A stretch of 40,788 bases of DNA from an uncultured Mucilaginibacter sp. Its GTDB lineage: Bacteria; Bacteroidota; Bacteroidia; Sphingobacteriales; Sphingobacteriaceae. The stretch spans positions 1 to 40,788 of the forward strand of contig NZ_CAMLOV010000029.1 of the NCBI RefSeq assembly GCF_946481715.1, given 5' to 3'. The stretch's first letter is position 1. Every line of letters begins with the position of its first letter. Below are positions 23,723-34,100 of the stretch, piece after piece. Below the pieces are notes generated by a model. That model saw only the letters and a program-made list of their open reading frames with translations. It did not search any database and had not been told where the DNA came from. The translations under genes and the position numbers were made by a program.

Positions 23723-26700
23723 ATGAGTACACCCGACCTAAAACAAATAGGTTCCGAGGTTATTGACCTTGGGCTATTAATTGGTTTGCTGAAAGGCACC
23801 AAACCCAATCCCGCGCCGAACCTGGAATGGTTTCCCCATCCTAAAGACGAGTTGACAAAGGCCTTTAACTGGCCCCATCTCAAGCCCGTTTTCGAGTCTT
23901 TCCTCAAAAAAGGCGAAAATCCCATTGATAATGATGGCAGCACTTTTAACGAGAGCTGGTATCCCGTAAAGGTAGATGATGGCAAAGGCGGCACAAAAAA
24001 GTCGGGCTTTTACATCGTTCAAAAAACAATGGACCCACTTGCCTTGCTGGGTTTGGGCTTGCACAAGGAGTTCAAATTCCGCGACGCGGTCACCATTAAC
24101 CCTTTTGTATTTGCTCCTGTTTTCCAGATGCCAAATAAGGCCGGTACTGCCGAGCCGCCTTTCGCTGCAGCAAAAAATGGCCCCATCGAGATCGGTTTCA
24201 AACTGCACGTTGATATTGAGCGGGCTAAATTCCTTGGTAGTAAAGCGGTGCTTTTTTGGGTAGTATTCGACCTGAAAGACAATAGCATAACCCCTAAGAT
24301 AGAGCTGATAGACCCGGTAAAAACCCATAGCAATGAGATTCCCTCCCCGGAAGAGATCCTTAATAAAGTACTTGGAATAGATGGCGTAAAAGATTTCCTC
24401 AAGAAAAAAATCATTGCCGACAATGAAACCATCACCACCACTTGGGCCGATCTGCTTAAAACGCTTGGCTGGCTGGTAGAAGAAGCCGACGGTACTTACA
24501 AGGTAGGTAAAATACAAATACCTCCGGGTAAAGAAGTGCTGGATTATGTGATCAACAGCATTAAAACAGCCTTTGAGAAATTCATTAAAGAGGACCATGA
24601 ATTCGTTTTGATGGAGCAGAAGGCTGATGGTGAAGAAGATGAGCCAACCTGGAAGATCTCGCTGGTAAAAAAAGGCGGCCGCTACGGGGTGAATATAGAA
24701 GTTGCAGATGTTGTGCTGCGCGAAGGCCCCGAGATAGTAAAATTACAGATAGGCAACGCTACAGCCGATGATACCGATTGGCTGGAAAAAACCGCCGCAG
24801 AGGGCACGGCGCCTGATACAAATGGCATCAGCTTTTATTTGCTTAGCGACGATTCAAACGGGCTGGGTATCTCGTTCGACCCGCAGTTTGAGGCGGTTAA
24901 CGTTGGCTTTGACATTGCCAATGTAGATGAACAACCTTTATTTGATGTAAATGGATACACCTTGCAGGGAGCGCAGTTACGCGGCTATTACTCCAGCATC
25001 AGCAACGACGAAAATAGTGCAAATGCATGGGGCGTTGCTGCGGCCCTTAATAACGTTGCCATTCCCCTTGGCCCGCCTGCAACAGGGGAGGGAGTAGCTC
25101 AAACGCTACTTGCATCCGGCAGCGCGCCTGAGGAAGCGAAGGCTACGGAAGAAGGCGATAAAAAGCCATCGGTAAACCCGTCATTTTCGTTATTAACTGC
25201 TTACCAAAGCAAATTTTACCTGCAATTATTTGATGAAGACGGCGAGCCGCAGGATATTGTAAGCATACCGCTGCATAAATCATTCGGCCCTGTAGCGCTT
25301 AAAGACGTAGGCATAGGATGGAACGATACAGAAAAAGCGCTTTTATTCCAGCTAAGCGGCGGTTTAAACCTAAACGCCCTGAAACTCGAGTTGGATAAAC
25401 TTACTGTAGGCATCCCGGTGGATTCGCCCGACAAACCCGAATTGTTTTCGCTTGGCCTCGAAGGATTCGACCTCGCTTTCAAGAGCGGTGCGGTAAGTAT
25501 GGCCGGCGGTTTCCTCAAATATATGAAGGACCCCGCGAGCGAAACGGAGCAACCGCAATACAATGGTGCAGTAGCCATACAGGCAGGCAGTTGGGGTATT
25601 ACCGCTTTAGGCTCGTTCGGCACCGCAGAGGGCAGCCCGTCTTTATTTATTTTCGGCGTGCTAAATGCCGCTTTGGGCGGGCCGCCGGTATTTTTTGTTA
25701 CTGCACTGGCAGCGGGCTTTGGTTACAACCGTAAAATTATAATGCCCGGTATCAGCAATGTGCAAAACTTCCCCTTTGTAAAAGCTGCGGTTAACCCCGA
25801 ATTATTTACTGGAAAGGATAGCGATACCGTACTGGCAAGCATGTCGGAAGTTATTCCGCCGGAGTTGGGGCAATACTGGTTTGCGGCCGGCGTAAAATTC
25901 AGTTCGTTTGAACTGCTTAACTCTTTTGCCCTGCTTATAATACAATTTGGCAAAAAATTAGAGTTGGGCATATTGGGGCTTAGTAACCTGCAGTTGCCAA
26001 AAATAGGCACCGACGGAGCAGTTAAACCTTATGTTAACGCACAGATGGCCATTAAGGCCACTTTTGACCCTGAAGAAGGCATACTCGCCGTGCAGGCCCA
26101 ATTAACCGATAACTCCTATGTTATACACCCCGATTGTAAAATAACCGGTGGCTTTGCCTACTTCTCGTGGTTTAAAGGCGAACATGCCGACGATTTTGTA
26201 GTAACCCTTGGTGGCTACAACAAAAACTTCGATTTGGCTGCGCACTCTCATTACCCTTTGGTACCACGCCTGGCCTTTAACTGGAACATGCCGGGAGGCA
26301 TAAAATTTAGCGGCGATGCTTATTTTGCGCTTACGCCATCATGCGTAATGGCAGGAGGGAAGCTATCCTTAACCTACGAGGAAGGCGACCTTAAAGCATG
26401 GTTTAAAGCCATAGCCGATTTCCTCATCTCCTGGAAACCGTTCCACTATGATATTGGCATAGGCATAACCGTAGGCGTATCTTACCGTGTAAATATTGCT
26501 TTTATCCATAAAACCATCTCGGTTGAACTTGGGGTTGATGTACAAATGTGGGGCCCCGAATTTGGCGGCCAGGCAGAGGTGCACTTATGGATCATATCCT
26601 TCACGATTGGCTTTGGTGCAAACAACAGGGCGGTTGAAAGCGTGGACTGGCAGAAATTTTACGATTACTTCCTGGTTACAAACGATACCAAAGCACAGGT

Positions 26701-28531
26701 GCAAGCCGGCGCAGAGGAGCCAAACCTGGGTGCAGTACGAAAGATCATCACTATCAACACCAACGCCGGTTTAAAAACTACCGTGAAGGATGGCAAAGAA
26801 GATGTATGGCTGGTAGATCCAGGCACCTTCAGCTTTAATGCGCTTTCGGTATTCCCGGTATCAACTATCTCGTTTGTAGGGCCTGATGCACCTGCCGATG
26901 TTGAAGGCAAGGTGTTTGGTGCGAAGCCTATCGGTAACATAACCTTTTTAGGTAAATCATCTAACTTCATTTTCGGCCTTAACAAATGGGATGGCAACGA
27001 TTTTAAGGCATATAGCTTAAAAGACTGGACCTTACAGGTTAACAAACAAAGCGTACCCGAAGCCATGTACGGCGAGGTTAAAGATGTGAAAGAAAAACCG
27101 GCAGCAAAACTTATTGGTGGCGTTACCAAAGGGCTTGCTACCATTGCACCCCCGGTACAGCAGTCTAAAGGACCGCAGCAATTCCCGGTAACCAATATAA
27201 GCTACTCTATGGTGCCACACAAAAAATACGGTCTTGTTCCCGCACAGGCAAGCGAAATTTCGTTGCAGTCGGCCGGGTCGCTGGAAAAAATTAAATCAAC
27301 GTTGAATAACGAGGCGGTGAAGAAAGAGCGTAGCAATATTCTTGAAGCCCTGGGCGCAATTGGCTCCCTTGCAAATGCCAACAGCGATATGAAGCACATG
27401 GCCCAGGCGCCGGGGAACATTTTCCAGGGTTCGCCAATGCTGGCCGATGCTGCTGCAACAGCACAACCCTTACAAGCAAAAGAACGTGTACTTGCAGCTG
27501 CACGCAGCACTTTAAGGAGGGATGCTGTGTTAGTTACCGGCCACCAGTTAAAAGCCACAATTATTAAATACGCTTTTGGCAGGGTTGGCCAAACAGGGCT
27601 GGTATTGCGCGGAGGCGTAAACAATACCGCCGCATCAAAAAGCAGGTACAACCCATCTCCTATCATTAATACATTCGGGTCATTTGGCGATGTCAATACA
27701 TTTAACCTAAACCCGGGCTTGTTGCAGGTATGGGAGCTGGATACCAGCGCAGGCGGCGATCATTTGTACCATGCCGGTGCATTCCCGGTGAGGATGATAT
27801 TGTTCGACGAGCATTTGCGGGTAATAAGCGATAGGGTGTTGAGTGGTGCTGGTGTAAGTACCGAAAATGTTCCCGCAGGTGCCTCTCAAATGTGCTTGCA
27901 GGGGCTGTCATCGCCGGATGCCATGATAGCAGGCTGGCACGAACAATCGTCGCTGGCGCTCATCAACCCAAAATACCTGGTAGGCAAAGGCTGCCTCATC
28001 CGGCCAAAAAAATCGCATAGCGTTGGCGTTAAGCAATACCTGTACGATACAGGCCTGGTAAAGGGCCGCTCGTTGGTGCTTGATAACAGCGATGGGAATG
28101 ATACACAGCAAGGCTGGATAGAAACGCGTTTTGGTGCAGGCATAAAGCAAGTATTTGTTTTGGCAAGGCCGGATGCAGATGCAACCAACGATGTACCGGA
28201 ATTTGATAATCTGGTAAGGCTGATATATACGGATAAGGGAGGCAATAAAACATCGGTGGCCCTGGTGCCCGATTTAGCGGGCGCAAATGGCCGCGAGCAA
28301 TGGACAAGTTACACCATACCGGAAGTTGCCGGGGATAGCCACTTTAGTATCTGGGCTGCAACCTCATCGGTAAACGGGCTGCAACTGGCGGGCGTAGCCG
28401 GTACAGCAGAGCCTCTTAGCGCCTGGACAGCAGCGCTTAGCACCCAGCTAAAAACTCATGATGCCAACGTGAATGCAGGCAACGCAAAAAACAAATTATC
28501 TGTTGGCTTAAAAAAACCAATTAACTTTTAA
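23723..28531 (+). CDS. Giant DUF6603-like protein
   Basis: A 1602-aa protein without a signal peptide or clear membrane helices. An N-terminal region (1-450) of mixed alpha/beta character is followed by an acidic, Ala/Glu-rich linker near 460-480. A beta-rich core (about 500-1000) contains LGGPPVFFVTALAAGFGYNR near 650-670 and WGPEFGGQAEVHLWIISFTI near 942, which I associate with the uncharacterised DUF6603 family. The last 300 residues are another beta-rich domain (VWELDTSAGGDHLYHAGAF). Function is unknown; DUF6603 proteins are long and poorly studied. It opens a unit in which the next gene begins 3 nt after its stop. The DUF assignment is from memory; the frame is certain. Confidence 0.68.
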   Translation: MSTPDLKQIGSEVIDLGLLIGLLKGTKPNPAPNLEWFPHPKDELTKAFNWPHLKPVFESFLKKGENPIDNDGSTFNESWYPVKVDDGKGGTKKSGFYIVQKTMDPLALLGLGLHKEFKFRDAVTINPFVFAPVFQMPNKAGTAEPPFAAAKNGPIEIGFKLHVDIERAKFLGSKAVLFWVVFDLKDNSITPKIELIDPVKTHSNEIPSPEEILNKVLGIDGVKDFLKKKIIADNETITTTWADLLKTLGWLVEEADGTYKVGKIQIPPGKEVLDYVINSIKTAFEKFIKEDHEFVLMEQKADGEEDEPTWKISLVKKGGRYGVNIEVADVVLREGPEIVKLQIGNATADDTDWLEKTAAEGTAPDTNGISFYLLSDDSNGLGISFDPQFEAVNVGFDIANVDEQPLFDVNGYTLQGAQLRGYYSSISNDENSANAWGVAAALNNVAIPLGPPATGEGVAQTLLASGSAPEEAKATEEGDKKPSVNPSFSLLTAYQSKFYLQLFDEDGEPQDIVSIPLHKSFGPVALKDVGIGWNDTEKALLFQLSGGLNLNALKLELDKLTVGIPVDSPDKPELFSLGLEGFDLAFKSGAVSMAGGFLKYMKDPASETEQPQYNGAVAIQAGSWGITALGSFGTAEGSPSLFIFGVLNAALGGPPVFFVTALAAGFGYNRKIIMPGISNVQNFPFVKAAVNPELFTGKDSDTVLASMSEVIPPELGQYWFAAGVKFSSFELLNSFALLIIQFGKKLELGILGLSNLQLPKIGTDGAVKPYVNAQMAIKATFDPEEGILAVQAQLTDNSYVIHPDCKITGGFAYFSWFKGEHADDFVVTLGGYNKNFDLAAHSHYPLVPRLAFNWNMPGGIKFSGDAYFALTPSCVMAGGKLSLTYEEGDLKAWFKAIADFLISWKPFHYDIGIGITVGVSYRVNIAFIHKTISVELGVDVQMWGPEFGGQAEVHLWIISFTIGFGANNRAVESVDWQKFYDYFLVTNDTKAQVQAGAEEPNLGAVRKIITINTNAGLKTTVKDGKEDVWLVDPGTFSFNALSVFPVSTISFVGPDAPADVEGKVFGAKPIGNITFLGKSSNFIFGLNKWDGNDFKAYSLKDWTLQVNKQSVPEAMYGEVKDVKEKPAAKLIGGVTKGLATIAPPVQQSKGPQQFPVTNISYSMVPHKKYGLVPAQASEISLQSAGSLEKIKSTLNNEAVKKERSNILEALGAIGSLANANSDMKHMAQAPGNIFQGSPMLADAAATAQPLQAKERVLAAARSTLRRDAVLVTGHQLKATIIKYAFGRVGQTGLVLRGGVNNTAASKSRYNPSPIINTFGSFGDVNTFNLNPGLLQVWELDTSAGGDHLYHAGAFPVRMILFDEHLRVISDRVLSGAGVSTENVPAGASQMCLQGLSSPDAMIAGWHEQSSLALINPKYLVGKGCLIRPKKSHSVGVKQYLYDTGLVKGRSLVLDNSDGNDTQQGWIETRFGAGIKQVFVLARPDADATNDVPEFDNLVRLIYTDKGGNKTSVALVPDLAGANGREQWTSYTIPEVAGDSHFSIWAATSSVNGLQLAGVAGTAEPLSAWTAALSTQLKTHDANVNAGNAKNKLSVGLKKPINF

Positions 28532-28534
28532 GAT

Positions 28535-30196
28535 ATGAGCAACTTAGATCCCATACTCCCAGGCGAAATGCAGTTCCTGGATAGCGAGATCCCGCATCTG
28601 GCTGCCGGTACCTACAAAATAGAGGTGAAGCATAACATACAGGAACCTTCGTATGATATAAAAGGCAATTACGATAAAGACCAGCAATTTATAGTACAGG
28701 CACCTCACTTTAGTTTACCGCCAAACAGCATGCAGGGGCAATACCCCACGCCGGATAGCCAAACAAATTTCGAAACCACGCTGCCTTATCTTATACTGAG
28801 CGAAGGCCATTTGCCCTGGTGCCGCAAAATTGGCGGTACCGCCGGCGATGCCCCCTGGTTGGCGCTAATGATATTTAAGGCGGATGAAATTGTATACGAC
28901 CCATTAAACGGTGAAATAAGCCCTACAAAATCAACCGTGCGCATAGTAAAAACCGACGTGGCAGGCCTGGATGATAAGGTTGCTAAAATAAAAGGCCCGG
29001 AAATAACCCTGGATGCCATTGAAGGTAAATTGTTGCCGCCATTGCGTGCTACTACCATTGATGTTTTAGCCAGCACGTTTCAGCAGCTTGCCCCTAGAGC
29101 CAACGAATTGCCGTTTTTAGCCCACATCCGTAAAATAAACAGCGGCGGCTTGGCGGCTGATGGCCATACCGGCGAGCGTACTTACGCCAACCTGCTGGCC
29201 AACCGGTTTGCCGAGCCTGGTAGCAATGCCCTATATATTGCCCACCTGGTATCATTAGAAGGTTGGGGCAAATACCTGCCGGGCGCTGTTCCTCCGGTAA
29301 CTTTTGATGCAGCCCAAAAATTTCGGCTGGTAAGCCTTTACAGCTGGAAATTCAATAATAAAAGCGAAGGAGTTAATTTCCGTAAAACGTTGGTGGCAAT
29401 GGATGCCAATACATTGCAATTGCCATTTGTTGCGCCAAAAGCATGGGGTAAGGACGATACGAAATACACCGATGCGCAGAAGAAAGTGCAGGAAAAATAC
29501 GCAAATGGTTACATAGCGCTTAACTATAATACCCGCACGGGCGAGGACGGTTTTGCCTGGTACCGTGGCCCGTTTACGCCGGTAGTACCTGTAATTGTTA
29601 AAAATATAAAGCCCGAAATAAGCCGTGCCGGATACCTCACAAAAATTACCAGCGCCGATGAAGCTGTTATTTACGATGAAAAAACAGGGCTGTTCGATCA
29701 AAGTTACGCCGTGGCCTGGGAGCTTGGGCGTATGCTTACACTGGCCAACCGGCCGGCTGCTATTGCTATTTGGCAATGGAAAAAATTAGGCCTGCGCAAG
29801 CTCCAGGTACTTGGCCGCATAATAGCCGATAAGCAAAAGAAGCAACGCAAGCTGTTGGGTGCAAGCGCAACGCTGGAACTAAATACCTTTTTAGATAATC
29901 TTAACTGGCAACAAGTACGCGATGACCTGATGGACGACCAGGCCGGTAAATACATTTTTATGAATTACCTCGGCCGCAGCCTTGGCAAGCGCATTCTTGA
30001 TGATACAAATAAGGACGAGGCACCTATCAATGTATTGGACCCAACCGGCTTGCAACAGCATCTAAACGAGATGCCCGGCATACTTGGCAAGGAAGAATTG
30101 CTTAGCGCCCTGCAAAATGGTATCGATCCGCACATACTGATAAGTGATAAAATGGAGGTCGCGTACCAAACCTACGGCTTAACCGACGAACAATAA
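28535..30196 (+). CDS. Conserved hypothetical protein of the giant-protein cluster (553 aa)
   Basis: A 553-aa soluble protein with no signal peptide. The N-terminal 120 residues are beta-rich: AGTYKIEV at 24-31, PHFSLPPNSMQGQYPTP at 57-73, LPYLILSEGHLPW at 83-95 and PWLALMIF at 107-114. The rest is mixed and contains AWELGRMLTLANRPAAIAIWQWKK-type helices in the C-terminal half. From memory it resembles widespread unannotated proteins with an LPHxVLxRxTLPWER-like motif, often beside DUF6603 genes, but no function is known to me. It starts 3 nt after the DUF6603-like gene and 27 nt before the next gene, so they are one operon. Confidence 0.65.
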   Translation: MSNLDPILPGEMQFLDSEIPHLAAGTYKIEVKHNIQEPSYDIKGNYDKDQQFIVQAPHFSLPPNSMQGQYPTPDSQTNFETTLPYLILSEGHLPWCRKIGGTAGDAPWLALMIFKADEIVYDPLNGEISPTKSTVRIVKTDVAGLDDKVAKIKGPEITLDAIEGKLLPPLRATTIDVLASTFQQLAPRANELPFLAHIRKINSGGLAADGHTGERTYANLLANRFAEPGSNALYIAHLVSLEGWGKYLPGAVPPVTFDAAQKFRLVSLYSWKFNNKSEGVNFRKTLVAMDANTLQLPFVAPKAWGKDDTKYTDAQKKVQEKYANGYIALNYNTRTGEDGFAWYRGPFTPVVPVIVKNIKPEISRAGYLTKITSADEAVIYDEKTGLFDQSYAVAWELGRMLTLANRPAAIAIWQWKKLGLRKLQVLGRIIADKQKKQRKLLGASATLELNTFLDNLNWQQVRDDLMDDQAGKYIFMNYLGRSLGKRILDDTNKDEAPINVLDPTGLQQHLNEMPGILGKEELLSALQNGIDPHILISDKMEVAYQTYGLTDEQ

Positions 30197-30223
30197 AATT
30201 ACCTAACCTTTATAACCACACCC

Positions 30224-31153
30224 ATGATTAAGGATACAGGCATAACACAAATTAAAAGCATACTGCAGCACAAGGCCCCACAGGCTTTATTACAGGATGT
30301 AGCCGCTACTGACGCTGCTATTGATAACTGGCTGGCACGTTTGATCTTGCTCGGCGATGTACCGTTTCAGAATTTGATTGGCGATACACGGCTGCTGCCG
30401 CAAAATTCTATCCGCTTTTTTTACGTAGACCCAAGCTGGCTTTACGCCTTGGTAGACGGTGCTTTAAGCGTTGGCAACAATACCAGGCTGGAAGAGCAGT
30501 TTACCGCCGTAATGGCCGAAACCATTCGCGACCGTACATCAGTTACGGCTAACCGTATGCGCACAAAATTGTTAGGAATGCATGATACGCTATCTGCAGC
30601 CAACGAACCCAAACAGGATAATTTGGTAGCAGGGTTGTTGCTCCGGTCGGATGTTGTACGTGCATTTCCCGGCTTAAAAATCATCCCAACTTATGCGCCT
30701 GGCTTGAAAATTATCCCAACGCCGCTGCGTTACGAAACCCTGAACGATGATTTCATTATTGTTATTTTCCCGTCCGTGCCTGTATCGGTAAAAATTCAGC
30801 AACCGGCACAAGGGCTTCAGTTCGGCTTAATTAAAACTAACGAGGGCGGTTATCAAGCCAGGTTGCGCCATGTTAGCGGCCCAAAAACCGGCGAACAGGT
30901 AACCACAGCAAAAGGCGATGCAGTACTTGCAGACATCCCGGCAGACAAGCTTTTCCGCGGAGGTGGCAAACAGGTGGTTGATTTTGAAAACCTTTCATCG
31001 ATCATCCAAAAAAGCCTGGAAAGCGCCGCGGCATACCCCACACCGGTGGTGCCGATAATTTCGCCGCAGTTTGCCATGCAGATAATTAACACGCCCGACG
31101 AGGTGGAATTTAATAACGTAGTAAAAAAACAAGATACTGGTTATGAGCAATAA
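30224..31153 (+). CDS. Conserved hypothetical protein of the giant-protein cluster (309 aa)
   Basis: A 309-aa soluble protein. The most distinctive element is FFYVDPSWLYALVDGALS at about residues 65-82; two helical segments follow, then a beta-rich C-terminal part. Residues 149-168 contain a tandem near-copy of a 10-residue unit (PGLKIIPTYA, then PGLKIIPTPL). The stop codon overlaps the start of the next gene by 11 nt, so translation is probably coupled and the products may act in fixed ratio. There is no signal peptide. I do not know its function; from memory its motif occurs with the other members of this cluster in unrelated bacteria. Confidence 0.65.
   Translation: MIKDTGITQIKSILQHKAPQALLQDVAATDAAIDNWLARLILLGDVPFQNLIGDTRLLPQNSIRFFYVDPSWLYALVDGALSVGNNTRLEEQFTAVMAETIRDRTSVTANRMRTKLLGMHDTLSAANEPKQDNLVAGLLLRSDVVRAFPGLKIIPTYAPGLKIIPTPLRYETLNDDFIIVIFPSVPVSVKIQQPAQGLQFGLIKTNEGGYQARLRHVSGPKTGEQVTTAKGDAVLADIPADKLFRGGGKQVVDFENLSSIIQKSLESAAAYPTPVVPIISPQFAMQIINTPDEVEFNNVVKKQDTGYEQ
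30668..30727 (+). repeat. 30-bp tandem in-frame duplication
   Basis: Two adjacent 30-bp units (30668-30697 and 30698-30727) encode PGLKIIPT twice inside the 309-aa protein. They differ at synonymous third positions (TTA/TTG, ATC/ATT), so the duplication is old and both copies have been kept under protein-level constraint. Confidence 0.7.
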
Positions 31154-34100
31154 ATCGATATGGGCAGGGCCAAGGCTGTTAGTCCCTATTACTATAGATG
31201 CACTGGTGGTAACACGGATAGACAACGGGACAAAATTCTCCATCCAGTCGTTAGAGTTAAAACAAAAGTTTAATTCCTTTAAGCCGCTTAGCCCCGAATT
31301 ATTTTTTATGGGAGAGCAGGATAAGGACCTGCCAGACCCGGGCATACACCTCAACTGGGCACTGCCCGATGGTATGACCAAGGGAAAAGTGAATGAGGAT
31401 GGCAAGGTAGAGTACCCATACCTGCCCAACCGCTGGATGATAACCCGGTTTAGCGCCGATGTGGATGCCGATAACAAACCAACTGTAAAAAGGATGGCTT
31501 GGGTAGTTAAAAGCGACGAAGTAAGCGATAAGCCGATGCGGGAAAAAGGTAACCCGCAGTTTATTAAAAACAATAATGGGGTTGCCGAGATCCGCTACAT
31601 AGGGCAATGGTACAACCTTGATAAATTTGAAGAGACCGGGCAAACCAGCGAACTGGTGTTAACTGCCGTAGGGAACTCCGACCCGCTGTTTACCGCTTAC
31701 GTGGGAAATAATTCTTTCGTGTTCAGTTTTTTAGATGCTTATGGCAGCAGCGATGCGCATAGCCTTAGTTATATGGTATCGGGCTGGTATTCTAATAAAA
31801 CTTATGATGTGCTTTACAACCAGCCGGTAAGGGGCAAGGCCTGGGAAACGCCGAAAGGCTGGATGGAAGCCATGAATAACCTGCAATGGAGCGTTGGCAG
31901 CCAAAAGGTGGAGAAAAACGAAGACCTGGAAAATGCAATAGAGGCGGGCCAAATATATTTGAAGGAGCAGGGTATAACGCCATCAACGAATATTGAAGGC
32001 AGGTACGCTGCTCAAACCCTTTGCCATGGCTTGCTTTTTGATGTTAAATGGCCCGGCATTACCCACGAACCGCCGAGCAACGTGCCCGACCCGGATTTTA
32101 AGGCCGATACACCTACCTACATCTCCGCAGCTAACGCGGCTACCGACTGCCTTGCCGCATTTATGCAGTGGCAGCTTAATTTTAATAAACCAATAACCAT
32201 AGAGACGCATGATGACAGCGAAGTAGAAATAATGCTGGAGGCCTTTAGCCATAATATGCTGAACCAGGAAGGCGGTGTATTTGATACGCCTGAATTGCAA
32301 AACGCCATCCGCGAAGCTTGGTTTGGCAGGTTGCCGGGCGGCTTACAGTGGGTGGCGCAGGCCCCTCCAAAAAGCGGTGAATTGAAACCGGGCGATACAG
32401 GCAATAGCCTGGTGCAATTGCCCGATGCGCTGGCAGATGAACTGGCTGCCCTAAACACGCTGCAATATAGTCATGATGAGCAATACCGCGATCTTATCAG
32501 CCGCCAAAAACAATTGTATGCCGATTGGCTTAAATATAACATAGTTGTAAAAAGCCTGCAAAAACCGGTGCCCGAAGCCGAACTGAAACGGGTGATGGAA
32601 AAGTCGCTGGACGATGTTTTGGCTATACAAAATACGTTGCCGGGCAAACAAACGGCTATCAATAGCGCTGTTGCAGCACTTAAAGTTAAATTCGATAAGA
32701 AATTTGAATTATCTGAGGAACCTGCTAATAATTTTTACCGCCCTACCGACCCTGTAGTGCTGATAAACAACGCCAAGCGTAGTTTTAAACGCGGGGAAGA
32801 TATCATTTACAGCGAGTTCGACGACTTCTTGTTCACCCGGTTTAGCGGACAATTAATCAAAAGCATAGGCGTACGCCGCGGGCTTGCGCTTAACACCGTT
32901 ACTGCACGCGATTTGTGCCCCCCGCTGCCTGCAAATATCGATGTACCTGTAGAAGTATCTGCACTGCTGGACGAAGCTTACCTGCTCGACCCGGGGTTTG
33001 CCCTGGCAATAGCTAAGGTTGTTACCAAAAACCTTGCGCCGCCGCCGGCATTTGTAGAAAATATAAAACGCCAGCAAACCCTTGTATGGAACGCTGGGCC
33101 AAATACCCCGATAGACCAGCGTACCCTGGTAGAACTTTCGGGCTTTAACATCGGCGATAAGTTGTTTCATATCCCGTCGAAAATTGGGGTATGGAAATGG
33201 GTACAGCCGTGGACGCCCCTTTACCTGGAATGGGAGGTTGGCTATATTGCCGAGCACGAACTGGATAAGTGGGAGTTTGACGGGCGCGATTTTAAATGGA
33301 AAGATGCGGACAACATCCCCCAGCCCGGGCCTGCCGATATGCTTTTTAAAGGCCGCTCCATCCTTACCCCTAAAGAAGCGGTGACCATGCGCGACCAATT
33401 GAAACGATTTATAAACGATTTTGACGGCAAAGTAAGGCCTGAATTTGCGCCGCTTAAGGATGTTTTAAATGGTGTTGGAAATTGGGATGTGCTTTCGCAA
33501 ACGCTTACAGGTTTTGGCGCACAATTGATGCAATGGGACATGGAGCAGTTTGGCTACCAGCCGCAGGATACCACGTACAGCAAAGCCATCGGCGGCGAGG
33601 CACATGGTATGATATTAACCGGCAACGACGATATATTTTTCCCGGTAAGGGCAGGCTTTGTAAGCTTTAAGCGTTTATGGATAGTTGATGATTTTGGGCA
33701 GATATATAACCTGATGCCCGATGACTCTACCAGGGTGTTTAACCCGATACCAGGTATAGGCGTAAGGCCCGGAGATTATGAAATAGAACTGGTTCTCCCT
33801 ACGTCTTTTCAGTTACCACCCAGGTTGATACAGGGTTCAAGGCTCAACTTTGATTTTGTATCGGCTGCCAACGACGCAGTGTTAAGCAGCCAATCGCAAC
33901 AAACCAGCCCGGTATGCGGATGGTTGCTGCCAAACCACCTTAACGATAGCCTGATGGTGTACGATAATGGTGGGGTATTTATTGGCGAACTGATGAAAAT
34001 GGGCGCAACAGGTGCGTACCATGCGCAATGGGTACGCGCACCTTTTGACGGCTGCAATGTAGACGGGATAACAAATGAGCACTTAAAAGGCTTTGTGCTG

